From: Pedobacter sp. ISL-64
Lineage (GTDB): Bacteria > Bacteroidota > Bacteroidia > Sphingobacteriales > Sphingobacteriaceae
Assembly: GCF_018613605.1 (NCBI RefSeq)
Contig: NZ_JAGGPU010000010.1
Coordinates: forward strand, 185,946-249,945
DNA length: 64,000 bases
Direction of reading: 5' to 3'
Under the pieces are notes generated by a model that was given only the letters and a program-made list of their open reading frames with translations, ran no database searches and was not told where the DNA came from. Both the position numbers and the translations under genes were made by a program. Below are positions 1 through 8,731 of the stretch, one piece after another (the stretch's first letter is position 1; every line of letters starts with the position of its first letter).

Positions 1-123
1 TACATCGCTAAAACCCATATCATCAACAAGAATAATAATGATGTTTGGTTTGTTGTTTTGAGGGAAAGCCGAATAGCTAAATGCAAGCAAGAAAAAGGCA
101 AATAATAACTTTAAATATTTCAT
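1..123 (-). CDS. Sulfatase, N-terminal part (runs off the window)
   Basis: The first 41 codons of a leftward gene are visible: a signal peptide ending near AFPQ, then PNIIIILVDDMGFSDV. That is the hallmark N-terminal strand of alkaline-phosphatase-superfamily sulfatases, with the paired metal-binding aspartates. The formylglycine CxPxR motif would lie outside the window. The ATG at 121-123 follows the stop of the upstream sulfatase fragment by one base, so the two were probably a tandem sulfatase operon acting on sulfated polysaccharides in the periplasm. The substrate cannot be inferred. Confidence 0.85.
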   Translation of the reverse strand, partial: MKYLKLLFAFFLLAFSYSAFPQNNKPNIIIILVDDMGFSDV

Positions 124-124
124 A

Positions 125-562
125 TTAGTCTTTTGGTTGATGTTTCGGCTGACGGCTTAGGGCATCCAGCTCCGTGGCCAGGCCTTTATCGTTTTGTTGT
201 TTCATAAAAGTAGCCAGTTTAGATGAAAGTTCGCTTTTTATTTTTTTAAACTTAGGATCTGCAATCAGGTTTTGGAGATTAAATGGATCTTTGATTACAT
301 CATACAATTCTTCTTTTGGCCTCTTTTGATATGTATTTGCCCAAGTTGAATTTTTCTCCATCCAAGTTTTAAACAATGCACCATTGGTTACTGTGTTCTT
401 GAAAACCCCATCGTAATTTAGGTTTTCGATATAAAGAAAATGGGCACTTCTTACCGATCTCATGGCGTAGGCATCGCTACCGCGAATAATTCCTCTGGTG
501 GTATGTTTGCCATAAACATAATCTCTGTGGCAAGCAGAATAGCTAGATTTGCGTAAATCTGG
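125..562 (-). pseudogene. Sulfatase C-terminal remnant, 5' end lost
   Basis: An open leftward frame of about 145 codons gives the C-terminal end of a heparan-N-sulfatase-like protein: CHRDYVYGKHTTRGIIRGSD, then IRSVR-like and YDVIKDPFNLQNL motifs (the usual ELYDLxxDPxExxNL signature). An internal ATG at 461-463 would encode 112 aa, but the homologous reading continues upstream to an in-frame TAG at 563-565, inside the duplicated segment that begins at 528. The catalytic N-terminal two thirds are absent, so this is a truncated gene, cut by the rearrangement that placed the repeat here. It cannot be an active sulfatase. Confidence 0.75.
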
Positions 563-1327
563 CTAGAGCATCTGCAAGGTTCGTCTAGAAATTACAGGCG
601 TTGGGTCTAGTGATTACCAACGCTGGTATAATACAGGGTTTTTGCCTGCAACGTTTGGTGTATGGCTGCGTCTTAATAACAAACAATAGCAAAAACCTAA
701 AATATAAAAGATATGAAAACCTTGGCAAAAACATTATTCGCAGCAGCATTAACAGCAGTAGTATTTACTTCATCAGCGATGGCAACTTTTGCCGCTGAGT
801 CAGTTAAAGCAGAAACAAAAACCTCTTCATTATCAAAATTCAACAGGATCTGGGTGAGCGGGAATGTGAAGATCATCTTAACACAAGGTGAAAAGCAAAA
901 TGTAGAAGGCATGAGCAACTACGACGCTGCAAAAACCTCCGTATCAACTGATGGACAAACCTTATTTATCAATTCATTGGAAACAAGTCAGGTAACGCTG
1001 AATATTACCGTAAAAGATTTAGAAAGAATTGAAGCTTATGGCCAATCGGTTGTGGTAACCAGCAATAATTTTGATTTAAAATACCTTCAGTTATTTTTGG
1101 GTCAAAGTGCTACAGCGAGAATTAAAACAACAGCAGGAAGTTTATATACAATCGTTAAGGATGATGCGGTATTAAAATTAAATGGTACTGCTGATCAAAG
1201 TACAATGATTGCCAGCAACATGAAAAATGTAAAATTAGCTGACTTTGCCAGTCTTAAATCAGCATCATACGCTTCTGAAGCGATCATGGCAGCAGAGCAA
1301 AACGCAATGGTTTTAGCAAAATAGAAA
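528..1327 (+). repeat. Long direct repeat, left copy (~800 bp)
   Basis: This segment is almost identical to 21104-21902 in the same orientation. It covers 185 bp of leader plus the whole GIN-like gene and ends three bases after its stop codon. Differences seen are a few substitutions and one extra G in the leader. Near its left end is an inverted repeat (541-564, AGCTAGATTT / AAATCTGGCT around GCGT). A second hairpin, GGCGTTGG / CCAACGC, follows near 598-622. No transposase or terminal inverted repeat was found, so it is a segmental duplication rather than an insertion sequence. Confidence 0.95.
713..1324 (+). CDS. Secreted GIN-domain-like protein (DUF2807-type), copy 1
   Basis: 203 aa with a signal peptide (residues 1-28, cleavage near TFAAES). 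The body resembles the head domain of GIN/DUF2807 putative adhesins: FNRIWVSGNVKIILTQGEKQ, then IEAYGQSVVVTSNNFDLKYL and a short beta-rich repeat pattern. It is shorter than the usual ~230 aa. It probably lies in the periplasm or at the cell surface; function is unknown for the family. It is 97-98% identical to the copy at 21288-21899 (differences at residue 29, at 122 and in the last 15 residues). The ATG follows an A-rich stretch. A terminator follows. Confidence 0.8.
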   Translation: MKTLAKTLFAAALTAVVFTSSAMATFAAESVKAETKTSSLSKFNRIWVSGNVKIILTQGEKQNVEGMSNYDAAKTSVSTDGQTLFINSLETSQVTLNITVKDLERIEAYGQSVVVTSNNFDLKYLQLFLGQSATARIKTTAGSLYTIVKDDAVLKLNGTADQSTMIASNMKNVKLADFASLKSASYASEAIMAAEQNAMVLAK

Positions 1328-1348
1328 ATCTGTTTTAAGATGGATTAG

Positions 1349-1376
1349 AGCTGCTCATTTGGGCAGCTTTTTTTAT
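1349..1376 (+). terminator. Intrinsic terminator after GIN-like gene copy 1
   Basis: AGCTGCT (1349-1355) pairs with GGCAGCT (1362-1368) and is followed by a run of seven T. It lies just outside the near-identical block, but a related hairpin follows the second copy, so the old duplication probably included it. Confidence 0.75.
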
Positions 1377-1449
1377 TATTGCGGAATAAAAAATTCATAG
1401 ATTTTATAGAACTGTGAACTTGTTTTTAAGTTGGTTGAGATCCTCTAAA

Positions 1450-2331
1450 CTAGGCAATTATGGCATACCCCAGCGGGTATTCATCAACCGCCTTAAAATT
1501 AACTTCCTTAAATTTAAGATATTTTATTAGGCTTTCGAGATCGCTTAAAGCATTGTTTCCCTGTGAGGCCCGAAAAGCCCTATCATGCAAAAGAAGTACA
1601 ATGTCCCTAATTGGGTTTGAAAGAACTCTTCTTGCCACTTCGGTCCATGGCTCTTTTAGCCTATCCTTCATGAGGTTTTTATCGGAGGCAAAATCTACAG
1701 GTGGAAAGATTTGCTGATAATCAGTAAAATCTATTTTTGATTCCAATATTTTTTTTTCAATCGAAACCCTAGACTCTTGAGCAATGGTAAAATCCATTCT
1801 CCATTCATCATCCCATCCAAAAAGGTGATATCCGCGTTTTGATAAATCCAATGTTGCAGATGCTGAATCGCTGTCTATAATTCTTTTTAGTACCGCTTGT
1901 TTATTTTTCTCATTGTGTAATAGCATATTCCATGTATTTCGGCCAGGAAGCCTGGCGTATTGTTTTAACGAAAGGCAATCTGATGATGAAAAGCATCTAA
2001 AAAAATGGTAATTATGATCGAAATCATCTCCTGCCTGTCGTCGGCTGCCATTGTTATCTATAAGTAATCCCTTACTATAAAAACTGCTGTAAAATCCATG
2101 GGCATGAGAAAAGCCATGGTTTCCAGCGACATGCTCGGTTTGGATTTCTTTGAACAGGGCTGTAACCATGTCTAAGTCTTTATCCGAGGTGTAAATTGTG
2201 TTAATCGCATTAAGAAAGAATGTAGCCCGGACTTTGGTTTTCCTTAAAATTTCCACGACTTCAGCAGTCCCGGGCTGAATTCCATCATCAAAAGTGAGGT
2301 AGATGTTTTTCATATTATCTTGCTTAACCAT
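1450..2331 (-). CDS. NodB-type polysaccharide deacetylase family protein
   Basis: 293 aa with the NodB catalytic motifs: TFDDG (residues 13-17, catalytic base and metal Asp), NHGFSH (H72 and H76, the H-x3-H metal ligands), RLPGRNTW (motif 3) and LLLHD near the C-terminus (motif 5). Family members remove N-acetyl groups from chitin oligomers, peptidoglycan or surface glycans. No signal peptide is visible, so a cytoplasmic or non-classical location is implied. The start overlaps the end of the GT51 gene by 8 bp (ATGGTTAA), so the two are translationally coupled. It is the last gene of the lanthipeptide operon. A start at residue 7 (MKNIYLTF) is also possible. Confidence 0.8.
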   Translation of the reverse strand: MVKQDNMKNIYLTFDDGIQPGTAEVVEILRKTKVRATFFLNAINTIYTSDKDLDMVTALFKEIQTEHVAGNHGFSHAHGFYSSFYSKGLLIDNNGSRRQAGDDFDHNYHFFRCFSSSDCLSLKQYARLPGRNTWNMLLHNEKNKQAVLKRIIDSDSASATLDLSKRGYHLFGWDDEWRMDFTIAQESRVSIEKKILESKIDFTDYQQIFPPVDFASDKNLMKDRLKEPWTEVARRVLSNPIRDIVLLLHDRAFRASQGNNALSDLESLIKYLKFKEVNFKAVDEYPLGYAIIA

Positions 2332-4120
2332 AATTAGGAGGGGTATTTAGCTCAAATTCACCAAACTGTTCGGAAAATCTGATTTTTTTTTGCCCTGTAA
2401 ATTCTCCAAATGAAGCAATCCCCCTTTTCAGGATTTTTGCCTCCATTTCCTCAATGTATTTGGAAAGGTTGGCTTTCAATTGCGGGGAATTATCTACAAG
2501 TGCCTCCTGGAAGTGGATCGGACGCGGAATGATGTAGCTAAGAATAATGATTTCTATAAGCAAAAGATCCTTCGGATGCTTGGAAAAGTAATACTGAGCC
2601 CCGGCTTTTAGGCCGTAAATTCCAGGTCCAAATTCTATAATATTCAGATAAGCACCTAGTATAACATCCTTTGATATCCCAGCTATGTTCTCAATAGCAA
2701 GTGCGATGCAGGCTTCTTCAACTTTTCGCATCAAGTTGGTCTGGGAATTTAAGAATATATTTTTGACCAGTTGCATTGTTATTGTACTGCCTCCCCGAAC
2801 AACTCTTTTATGTTTGATGTTGGTCGCCATCGCTTGACCAAGAAAGTATGTATCGACACCCTTATGGCTATAAAATCTTGGATCCTCACAAAGTACTATA
2901 ACATCTTTCAGCTGAGGACTGATTGCCATCAAGGGAATAAACAATTCTGTTTCATCATATCCCATATCCTTCTTAATGAATCTCCCGGACGAATCTCTGA
3001 AAATATATGCAAGCTCATCAAAACGTTCTGCAACGGTTGAATCGATATTGCTTGCTGTAAAATTCACTGGACTGATCGATGCATCGAAATTTATCATTGC
3101 GTAATTAAGCAAATCAAATTTACAGACTATAGAGACCCTGAAAGCTGACGCTTCGTTTAGTAAAAAAGGTTTGTTTTTAAAATGTGAAAAAAGTTTCTCC
3201 AGAAAACTTTGTTGAAACTCGGCAGAAAAAATCATTCCAACTGCCGGCCAAATAGACTTGAACGTAAACAATTTTAAGTCAATTGGAGCACCCCACAGTT
3301 CAACAAACGGAACGGTTACAAAGTCAAAATTCTCAGGACCTATTTCCAGCTGAAATATTGCTGCCAGTCTTCCAATATGCAATTTGGAGGAGTTAAGAAC
3401 ATTAGACTGAAACTCAAGTCCGTCGGTATCTATGGAGATTTTAACCGTTCGCTTACCGGTCTGCTCTACACTTATTTCTTCATATTTTATCAGCAGGTCT
3501 TCTGTTATAATACAGTCAAAAATCTTGCATGGGCCAATGTGGATTTTCGCCAGCTTATTTTTATTTTCAATCGTTCCATTAAATGCTGTAAATAAGTCTT
3601 TTCCAATTTCTCCACTGAAATTACCCTCCGCAAAACGAAAATCCCTCACGGCAGATTGAGTTGAGTTTTTAAGGTACAAAAGGTCTATCTGTAGCGGAAT
3701 TGCCATTTTAAATAGTACTTTCGATAACTTACTATAGCTGCTGAAAACTTTTTGTAGGTAGCCATCCGTATTTCCGGGGTTTTTGAGCTGGAAGGTTAAT
3801 GGCTCATTTTTGAGGGCTTTCTGAAGAGAAACCGAGCCAACCTTAAGACCAGATACGCCATTTATGATTCCTTTTCGAACGCAGTCTAGTATATTGAATT
3901 TTACTTTTACCGAGCTGAGTTCCAGAACATATCCCGCTGTTTCACACGTTATTGAACTTAATCGGATGTATGAAATTCCAAAAGTAATAAACGAAACACC
4001 AGTCACGGAAATCCCATGCCTGGAGGAAATTATATTCAGGTGCCTTAATAATGAACCTTTACCTTTCTTGGTAAAACTAAAAAAGCTATATAAAACTATT
4101 TTTATCGAATTTCTAACCAT
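2324..4120 (-). CDS. Monofunctional GT51 peptidoglycan glycosyltransferase with large N-terminal extension
   Basis: 598 aa. The C-terminal ~220 residues carry all GT51 transglycosylase motifs: CEDPRFYSHKGVD (411-423, catalytic Glu412), RGGSTITMQLVKN (442-454), RKVEEACIALAIE (465-477) and the second catalytic Glu496 in EFGPGIYGLKAGAQYYF. These enzymes polymerise lipid II into glycan strands. No transpeptidase domain follows. The ~390-residue N-terminal part is beta-rich, somewhat AsmA-like and unrecognised, and no clear membrane anchor is seen, which is odd for this family. It lies 15 bp after the HlyD gene and overlaps the deacetylase. Its place in a lanthipeptide operon suggests self-protection at the cell wall (inference). 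Confidence 0.82.
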   Translation of the reverse strand: MVRNSIKIVLYSFFSFTKKGKGSLLRHLNIISSRHGISVTGVSFITFGISYIRLSSITCETAGYVLELSSVKVKFNILDCVRKGIINGVSGLKVGSVSLQKALKNEPLTFQLKNPGNTDGYLQKVFSSYSKLSKVLFKMAIPLQIDLLYLKNSTQSAVRDFRFAEGNFSGEIGKDLFTAFNGTIENKNKLAKIHIGPCKIFDCIITEDLLIKYEEISVEQTGKRTVKISIDTDGLEFQSNVLNSSKLHIGRLAAIFQLEIGPENFDFVTVPFVELWGAPIDLKLFTFKSIWPAVGMIFSAEFQQSFLEKLFSHFKNKPFLLNEASAFRVSIVCKFDLLNYAMINFDASISPVNFTASNIDSTVAERFDELAYIFRDSSGRFIKKDMGYDETELFIPLMAISPQLKDVIVLCEDPRFYSHKGVDTYFLGQAMATNIKHKRVVRGGSTITMQLVKNIFLNSQTNLMRKVEEACIALAIENIAGISKDVILGAYLNIIEFGPGIYGLKAGAQYYFSKHPKDLLLIEIIILSYIIPRPIHFQEALVDNSPQLKANLSKYIEEMEAKILKRGIASFGEFTGQKKIRFSEQFGEFELNTPPNYG

Positions 4121-4135
4121 AACATACAGGAATTT

Positions 4136-5095
4136 CTAGAATTTTTCCAATATTCTGTTTAAAATGCTTTTATTGTCCATCACAACCTGGCCCGTTCCCG
4201 CAATCTCGGATCTTGATTTAACTTCCTTTCCCTTAGTAGTGATCAATCCATTTATTAATTTTAGATCAACAACATAACCTGTATCCATAGGAACCGGGCT
4301 GATATCGTCTACCTGCGCTTTTAGCATTCCAAATTCCTGATATGGATAATCTTGGAGAAAAATAAGGACATCCTGGCCCACAGCTAATCTCCCTGACTTC
4401 TTTGTGGGGACAGACATTCTTACAATATGTCCGCGTGACTTGGGAATAACTATAAACAATGGGATCAGCGCTCCCACATACTGATTATTATTCATGTTGT
4501 TAAATGATACAATGGTTCCTGTAACTGGGCTGCGTAAGGTATATCTGTCTTCCCATGCAGCAATTAATCCCTGAATTTTTTTAGCATATAACTTAATCCT
4601 TATCGACTCTTTTGATACCTGAAGTGGATGGAAGAAAGTTTTAGACAGAATAAAAAATAATTCGGCATATTCGGACTGTACCTCGCCGACCTGAATGTTT
4701 TTTTTCAGGAAAAACGACATTCCTGTGGTATCAATGGTGGCAAGACTATCCAGATGTGCCACATATGACTTTAGAAAAAACATGTCCCTTGTATTTGCTG
4801 GATTTCCTATTATTCCGATGAGTTGCCCACGGCGTACATTTTCTCCGTTTTTTATCAGTATTTCAATTTTACCAGAAGACTTCGAAAAGATTTTTAAAGG
4901 GGGGGTGGTAGATGAGATCAATACTGGTGCAGAGATGGTATCAGGATACTTGATAAACCAGGCACCCAAAAGTGCGATCAATATAACCAGTGAAGTTACC
5001 AAGTTACCGCGCCTGACGATCCATCTCGGCCGGCGACCAATTATATCTTCAATTTCTTCACTATGTAATTCTGACAAATTAATTTCTTCTGGCAT
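4136..5095 (-). CDS. HlyD-family periplasmic adaptor of the peptide exporter
   Basis: 319 aa. A single membrane segment (about residues 32-49) is followed by a periplasmic part with a biotinyl-lipoyl-like half (GKIEILIKNGENVRRGQLIG), a helical hairpin, the returning half (LRSPVTGTIVSFNN) and a beta-barrel region (GQDVLIFLQDYPYQEFG). This is the membrane-fusion protein partner expected for a C39-peptidase ABC exporter, linking it to an outer-membrane channel. It lies 29 bp downstream of the transporter gene. No TolC-like gene is present in the cluster, so a housekeeping outer-membrane factor is presumably used. Confidence 0.88.
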   Translation of the reverse strand: MPEEINLSELHSEEIEDIIGRRPRWIVRRGNLVTSLVILIALLGAWFIKYPDTISAPVLISSTTPPLKIFSKSSGKIEILIKNGENVRRGQLIGIIGNPANTRDMFFLKSYVAHLDSLATIDTTGMSFFLKKNIQVGEVQSEYAELFFILSKTFFHPLQVSKESIRIKLYAKKIQGLIAAWEDRYTLRSPVTGTIVSFNNMNNNQYVGALIPLFIVIPKSRGHIVRMSVPTKKSGRLAVGQDVLIFLQDYPYQEFGMLKAQVDDISPVPMDTGYVVDLKLINGLITTKGKEVKSRSEIAGTGQVVMDNKSILNRILEKF

Positions 5096-5124
5096 AAATA
5101 TGTAAGTTACACGATTTGCTGTTT

Positions 5125-7347
5125 TTACTCTCCAAGCTCTAGCTGGTTTTTTACTAGTTCAAAATATTTACCTTTGGCTGCGGTCAATTCAGCATGGGTG
5201 CCCTGTTCTACAATCCGGCCTTGCTCCATTACCACAATCTTGTCTGCATGAGTTACGGTACTGAGTCTGTGTGCTATGACCAACACGGTTCTACCATGAA
5301 AGAAATTTTCAAAATTCTCTATTATGGTCCTTTCATTATTCGCATCAAGAGTGCTGGTTGCCTCATCCAGAAAAAGAAACTTTGGATCTTTATATGCTGC
5401 CCGGGCAATCAGCAACCTTTGTCGTTGCCCTGAGCTAATTCCATTGCCCGTGTTTCCAATTTTTGTTGACAGGCCCATTGGCAAACCATTGATGAATGAC
5501 CCTATATTTGCGATTTTTATAGCTGAGGCGAGTTTTTCTCTATCTGTTTGCTCCTGAACGGAAATATTTTGCATGATTGTGTTGGAAAAAATATACCCTT
5601 CGGACATTACTACTCCACAGTTTCCTCTCCACCACTTGGGTGAGATAGTGTTAAGGGGGATGCCACCAAGATGAACCTCACCAGTTGTAGGCTCATAGAA
5701 ACGCAGCAAAAGTTTCATCAGTGTTGTTTTTCCACTTCCACTAGCCCCGACGATCGCAGTTGTTTTACCGAACGGTATCTCCAGATTGATTCTGTCCAAG
5801 ACCTTTGGTGAATCTGGGCCTCCGTACTGAAATGACACTTCCTTTAAGGATATAGAACCGTTTTGGTCTGTTCGGGAATTATCAGAAAGAAAAAATTCTT
5901 CGTTTGGAGCATACTCTATCTCTTTCTCTTCTTCCGCTCTGTTATGGATTTCTGCTAAACGCTCTACACTAATTTTAGCATCCTGTGCGGTTTGAAAAAA
6001 AGAGAGGAGCTGTGCAATAGGTGAGTTTAGTTGCCCGGTAATGTAAGATATACTTAACATCATTCCCAGTGAAATATTCCCATCTATAACTTCCCGGGCT
6101 GCTATGTATGATACAAGAATATTTTTCAACTGGGTGAAAAAGGTAAATCCCACGCTTTGGTACTGAGCGAGAACCAAACTTTGTACACTAACCTTGAACA
6201 ACTTTGCTTGTGTTCTTTCCCAACCCCATCTATGGGTTGTTTCGCTATTGTTCATTTTGATCTCCTGCATGCCAGTTATGATCTCAAAAAGATTATTCTG
6301 ATTATCGCTCATTCGTTGAAATCGAGCGTAATCTAAATCTCTGCGCCTTTTCAGAAAGAAAAAAATCCATGCTATTGCTAGTACAGAACCGACTATAAAG
6401 ACCAGTAATATTTGAATACTATAGATCCCGAGTACAATAGAAAAAACAAGTAGATTGACTAGAGAAAACAGCGTGGTGAGAGACGTTCCTGTTAGAAATT
6501 GCTCAATTCTTACATGATCTGAGATTCTTTGTGTAATATCTCCAACCATTTTGGTGTCAAAGAATCTGATTGGAAGTTTCATTAGTTTTATGAGGAAATC
6601 CGAAATTATCGAGATATTGACCCTGGTGCTCATGTGTAGCAAAAGCCATCCACGAATTATTTCGATTGCAGTATTGCCCGCAAATAGCAATAGCTGCGCC
6701 AAAAGGATTAAAGTGACAAATCCGGGATTATTGAAATTAATTCCATAGTCAACAAGGCTTTGCGTGAGGAAGGGAGCGATGAGCGATAATAAACTCGCCA
6801 TTATCATGCCTATTATCAACTGCGAGATATACGATTTAAAGGGCCGGAGATAACGAAAGAAAAAAGTTATATCTTTTCCCTGAGTTTCTTCTTCCTGCTG
6901 ATAAAAAAGAGGTGATGGTTCCATCAACAAAACGTAACCTTGCGTTTTTCCCGCAGCAAGCCAACTTTTGAGAAAAGCCTCTTTAGTTACACTTACCATT
7001 CCATGGGCAGGATCAGCGATCAGTATCTTGCGGTTCTTTTTGTTCCTATCGTATTCCTGGGGTGGGAGCACAACAAAGTGATTTTGATTCCAATGAAGTA
7101 TACAAGGAAGAACAGCCTCCTCGTCGAGTTGTTCAAAGGTCAATTTCGCGCCAAGCGTCCTAAATCCCACCTTTACAGCAGCTTCACTTATTCCTTTCAG
7201 AGATACCCCTGCTCTGGTGAGGTGCGAGGAGTCTCTAAGTGTACTCAATGAAAAATGTTTCCCGTAATATTGGGCGATCATTCGTAGACAGGTAGGGCCG
7301 CAATCCATCTGATCGAGCTGTCTGTATATTTTAAATTTCTTTCCCAT
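5125..7347 (-). CDS. Peptidase-containing ABC transporter (C39, LanT-type)
   Basis: 740 aa bifunctional exporter. N-terminal C39 protease: Q10, DCGPTC with catalytic Cys16, His90 (NQNHFVVL) and Asp112 (ADPAHG). Six-helix membrane domain about 165-440. ATPase domain with Walker A GASGSGKT (534-541), signature SSGQR (638-642), Walker B FLFLDE (657-662) and a switch His in IAHR. Such PCATs cut leaders after a double glycine and export the product; the precursor at 14380-14580 has exactly such a GG site. The start is 1 bp after the stop of the glycosyltransferase gene, implying coupled translation. Confidence 0.95.
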   Translation of the reverse strand: MGKKFKIYRQLDQMDCGPTCLRMIAQYYGKHFSLSTLRDSSHLTRAGVSLKGISEAAVKVGFRTLGAKLTFEQLDEEAVLPCILHWNQNHFVVLPPQEYDRNKKNRKILIADPAHGMVSVTKEAFLKSWLAAGKTQGYVLLMEPSPLFYQQEEETQGKDITFFFRYLRPFKSYISQLIIGMIMASLLSLIAPFLTQSLVDYGINFNNPGFVTLILLAQLLLFAGNTAIEIIRGWLLLHMSTRVNISIISDFLIKLMKLPIRFFDTKMVGDITQRISDHVRIEQFLTGTSLTTLFSLVNLLVFSIVLGIYSIQILLVFIVGSVLAIAWIFFFLKRRRDLDYARFQRMSDNQNNLFEIITGMQEIKMNNSETTHRWGWERTQAKLFKVSVQSLVLAQYQSVGFTFFTQLKNILVSYIAAREVIDGNISLGMMLSISYITGQLNSPIAQLLSFFQTAQDAKISVERLAEIHNRAEEEKEIEYAPNEEFFLSDNSRTDQNGSISLKEVSFQYGGPDSPKVLDRINLEIPFGKTTAIVGASGSGKTTLMKLLLRFYEPTTGEVHLGGIPLNTISPKWWRGNCGVVMSEGYIFSNTIMQNISVQEQTDREKLASAIKIANIGSFINGLPMGLSTKIGNTGNGISSGQRQRLLIARAAYKDPKFLFLDEATSTLDANNERTIIENFENFFHGRTVLVIAHRLSTVTHADKIVVMEQGRIVEQGTHAELTAAKGKYFELVKNQLELGE

Positions 7348-7348
7348 C

Positions 7349-8680
7349 TTACAGTTTATGGGTTAAGGGTGTTTTAGCCCTATGTGGAATCGACTCTCCT
7401 AAATAATGCGCTTGCTTAGCCAGTTCAATCCGCGAATCCGGATCCCTGTATTTAGAAAACTCGGTAAGATATACCTCCGCTTTCAGGTATTGTTTTTTAG
7501 CTGAAGAAACAATAAACGGATGGACAGATATTTTGTTTACAGTAGATCTTGAAAGCAAGGACTCCATTGTTGAATTTCCTTCGATAGCCAGATTGTTAAT
7601 TTTATCAAAAAGATTTTTATAGATAACCAGTAAACCTGCTTCTTTAAAACTGCTTATCCATAAAAGATTGTTATTTATTGGTACAGCAAGATCAAAGTCG
7701 TCGAGAGAACCACACAGAATTTCCGTTCCTAATTCCTGGGCTGATGTCAATATATTTTTCAAACGCGATATTGAATAATTTTGTTGAAGGAAATGATCGT
7801 TCTGCCAAAGAATAATCATATTTCCACCTTGAAGAGTAACTTTTTTTATTACCTCCTGAAGTTTTATAAGTTTTGAGTGTTCTGAACTGCCTGCAGGAAT
7901 TACTGACATGACGTTAAACCCGTTATCCCGGTGAAAAGGTAGATGACCTGCAGTGATTGCATCGCTGGGTTTTTCAAAAACAATAACTGGTAACGCCTCA
8001 GCGTTAGGGGCTATAGTCTGAAGCTGTCCGCCGGTTTGCTTAATTCGGTTATAGTGATCAGTCACATACTTAATTGCTCCGGCTTTTTTTAGACTATTAG
8101 CAAACAGTTGCTCCACCCTTCCGTCCCTATTGTTCCAGTCTGTAACGTCGGAGTAACCGAAGTATTTCTGGATGGAGACAAATGGAAAGATGCAATATTT
8201 TTTTGAAGTAAGAAAAGACAGCTTGGTATCGGCGGCCTCGCCTTTGTTAAAGGCCGTATTTAATATTGTCTCAAAAAATCGCCGAAAAACGATTGTAAAC
8301 TGGAGTCCTGAAAACCGCTCGATCCAAAGAATTTCAGATGATATCATTACCCCATTACTTAGCCAGCTTAAACCCCCACAAAGCAGGTCTGCGCCTAATG
8401 CATCTGCATGTTCAATAGCATTACGAAGTTTTTCTGTTGAATATTCACCTGTAAAACAATGGTCGTCTTCACAAATTAAGATAAAATTATCATCCTTGTT
8501 TTTTTGCATCTCGATAATTCTGGATAGCGTTATCCACAGTCCGTATGCTCCATCCTGGTGTTCGCATGCATCAACTATGTTAACTTCGAATTCCTTGCGA
8601 GAAGAAAATTCAAGCAAAGCGTGATTTTTTCTGTCTTCCCTCTTCTTTAAGTTGATAATATAACTTGGTATGGCTTTCAT
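7349..8680 (-). CDS. GT25-like glycosyltransferase with two tandem, diverged copies of the domain
   Basis: 443 aa. The N-terminal half starts with PSYIINLKKREDRK and has LICEDDHCF (residues 68-76), the opening strand and acidic metal/sugar-nucleotide motif of family-25 (LPS-type) glycosyltransferases. Residues ~265-410 repeat the same pattern: LWQNDHF (291-297) lines up with ICEDDHCF, then SRLKNILTSAQELGTEILCG with EKLRNAIEHADALGADLLCG and LLWISSF with ILWIERF. The acidic motif has decayed in the second copy, so probably only the first half is catalytic. The acceptor could be the lanthipeptide or a surface glycan; this is undetermined. Tightly packed between the unknown gene and the exporter. 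Confidence 0.65.
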   Translation of the reverse strand: MKAIPSYIINLKKREDRKNHALLEFSSRKEFEVNIVDACEHQDGAYGLWITLSRIIEMQKNKDDNFILICEDDHCFTGEYSTEKLRNAIEHADALGADLLCGGLSWLSNGVMISSEILWIERFSGLQFTIVFRRFFETILNTAFNKGEAADTKLSFLTSKKYCIFPFVSIQKYFGYSDVTDWNNRDGRVEQLFANSLKKAGAIKYVTDHYNRIKQTGGQLQTIAPNAEALPVIVFEKPSDAITAGHLPFHRDNGFNVMSVIPAGSSEHSKLIKLQEVIKKVTLQGGNMIILWQNDHFLQQNYSISRLKNILTSAQELGTEILCGSLDDFDLAVPINNNLLWISSFKEAGLLVIYKNLFDKINNLAIEGNSTMESLLSRSTVNKISVHPFIVSSAKKQYLKAEVYLTEFSKYRDPDSRIELAKQAHYLGESIPHRAKTPLTHKL

Positions 8681-8731
8681 ATCGGGAGTTTTCCGTGTTG
8701 ATTAAATTAAGCTGTGATGCAACCTTTTGGG

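Noticed and set aside
541..564. Inverted repeat at the repeat end as a transposon terminus
   Set aside because: No matching inverted repeat at the other end of the 800 bp segment, and no transposase or target duplication.
601..798. Plus-strand ORF in the repeat leader, also present at 21185-21373
   Set aside because: It overlaps the start of the GIN-like gene in another frame, and its conservation follows simply from the duplication.
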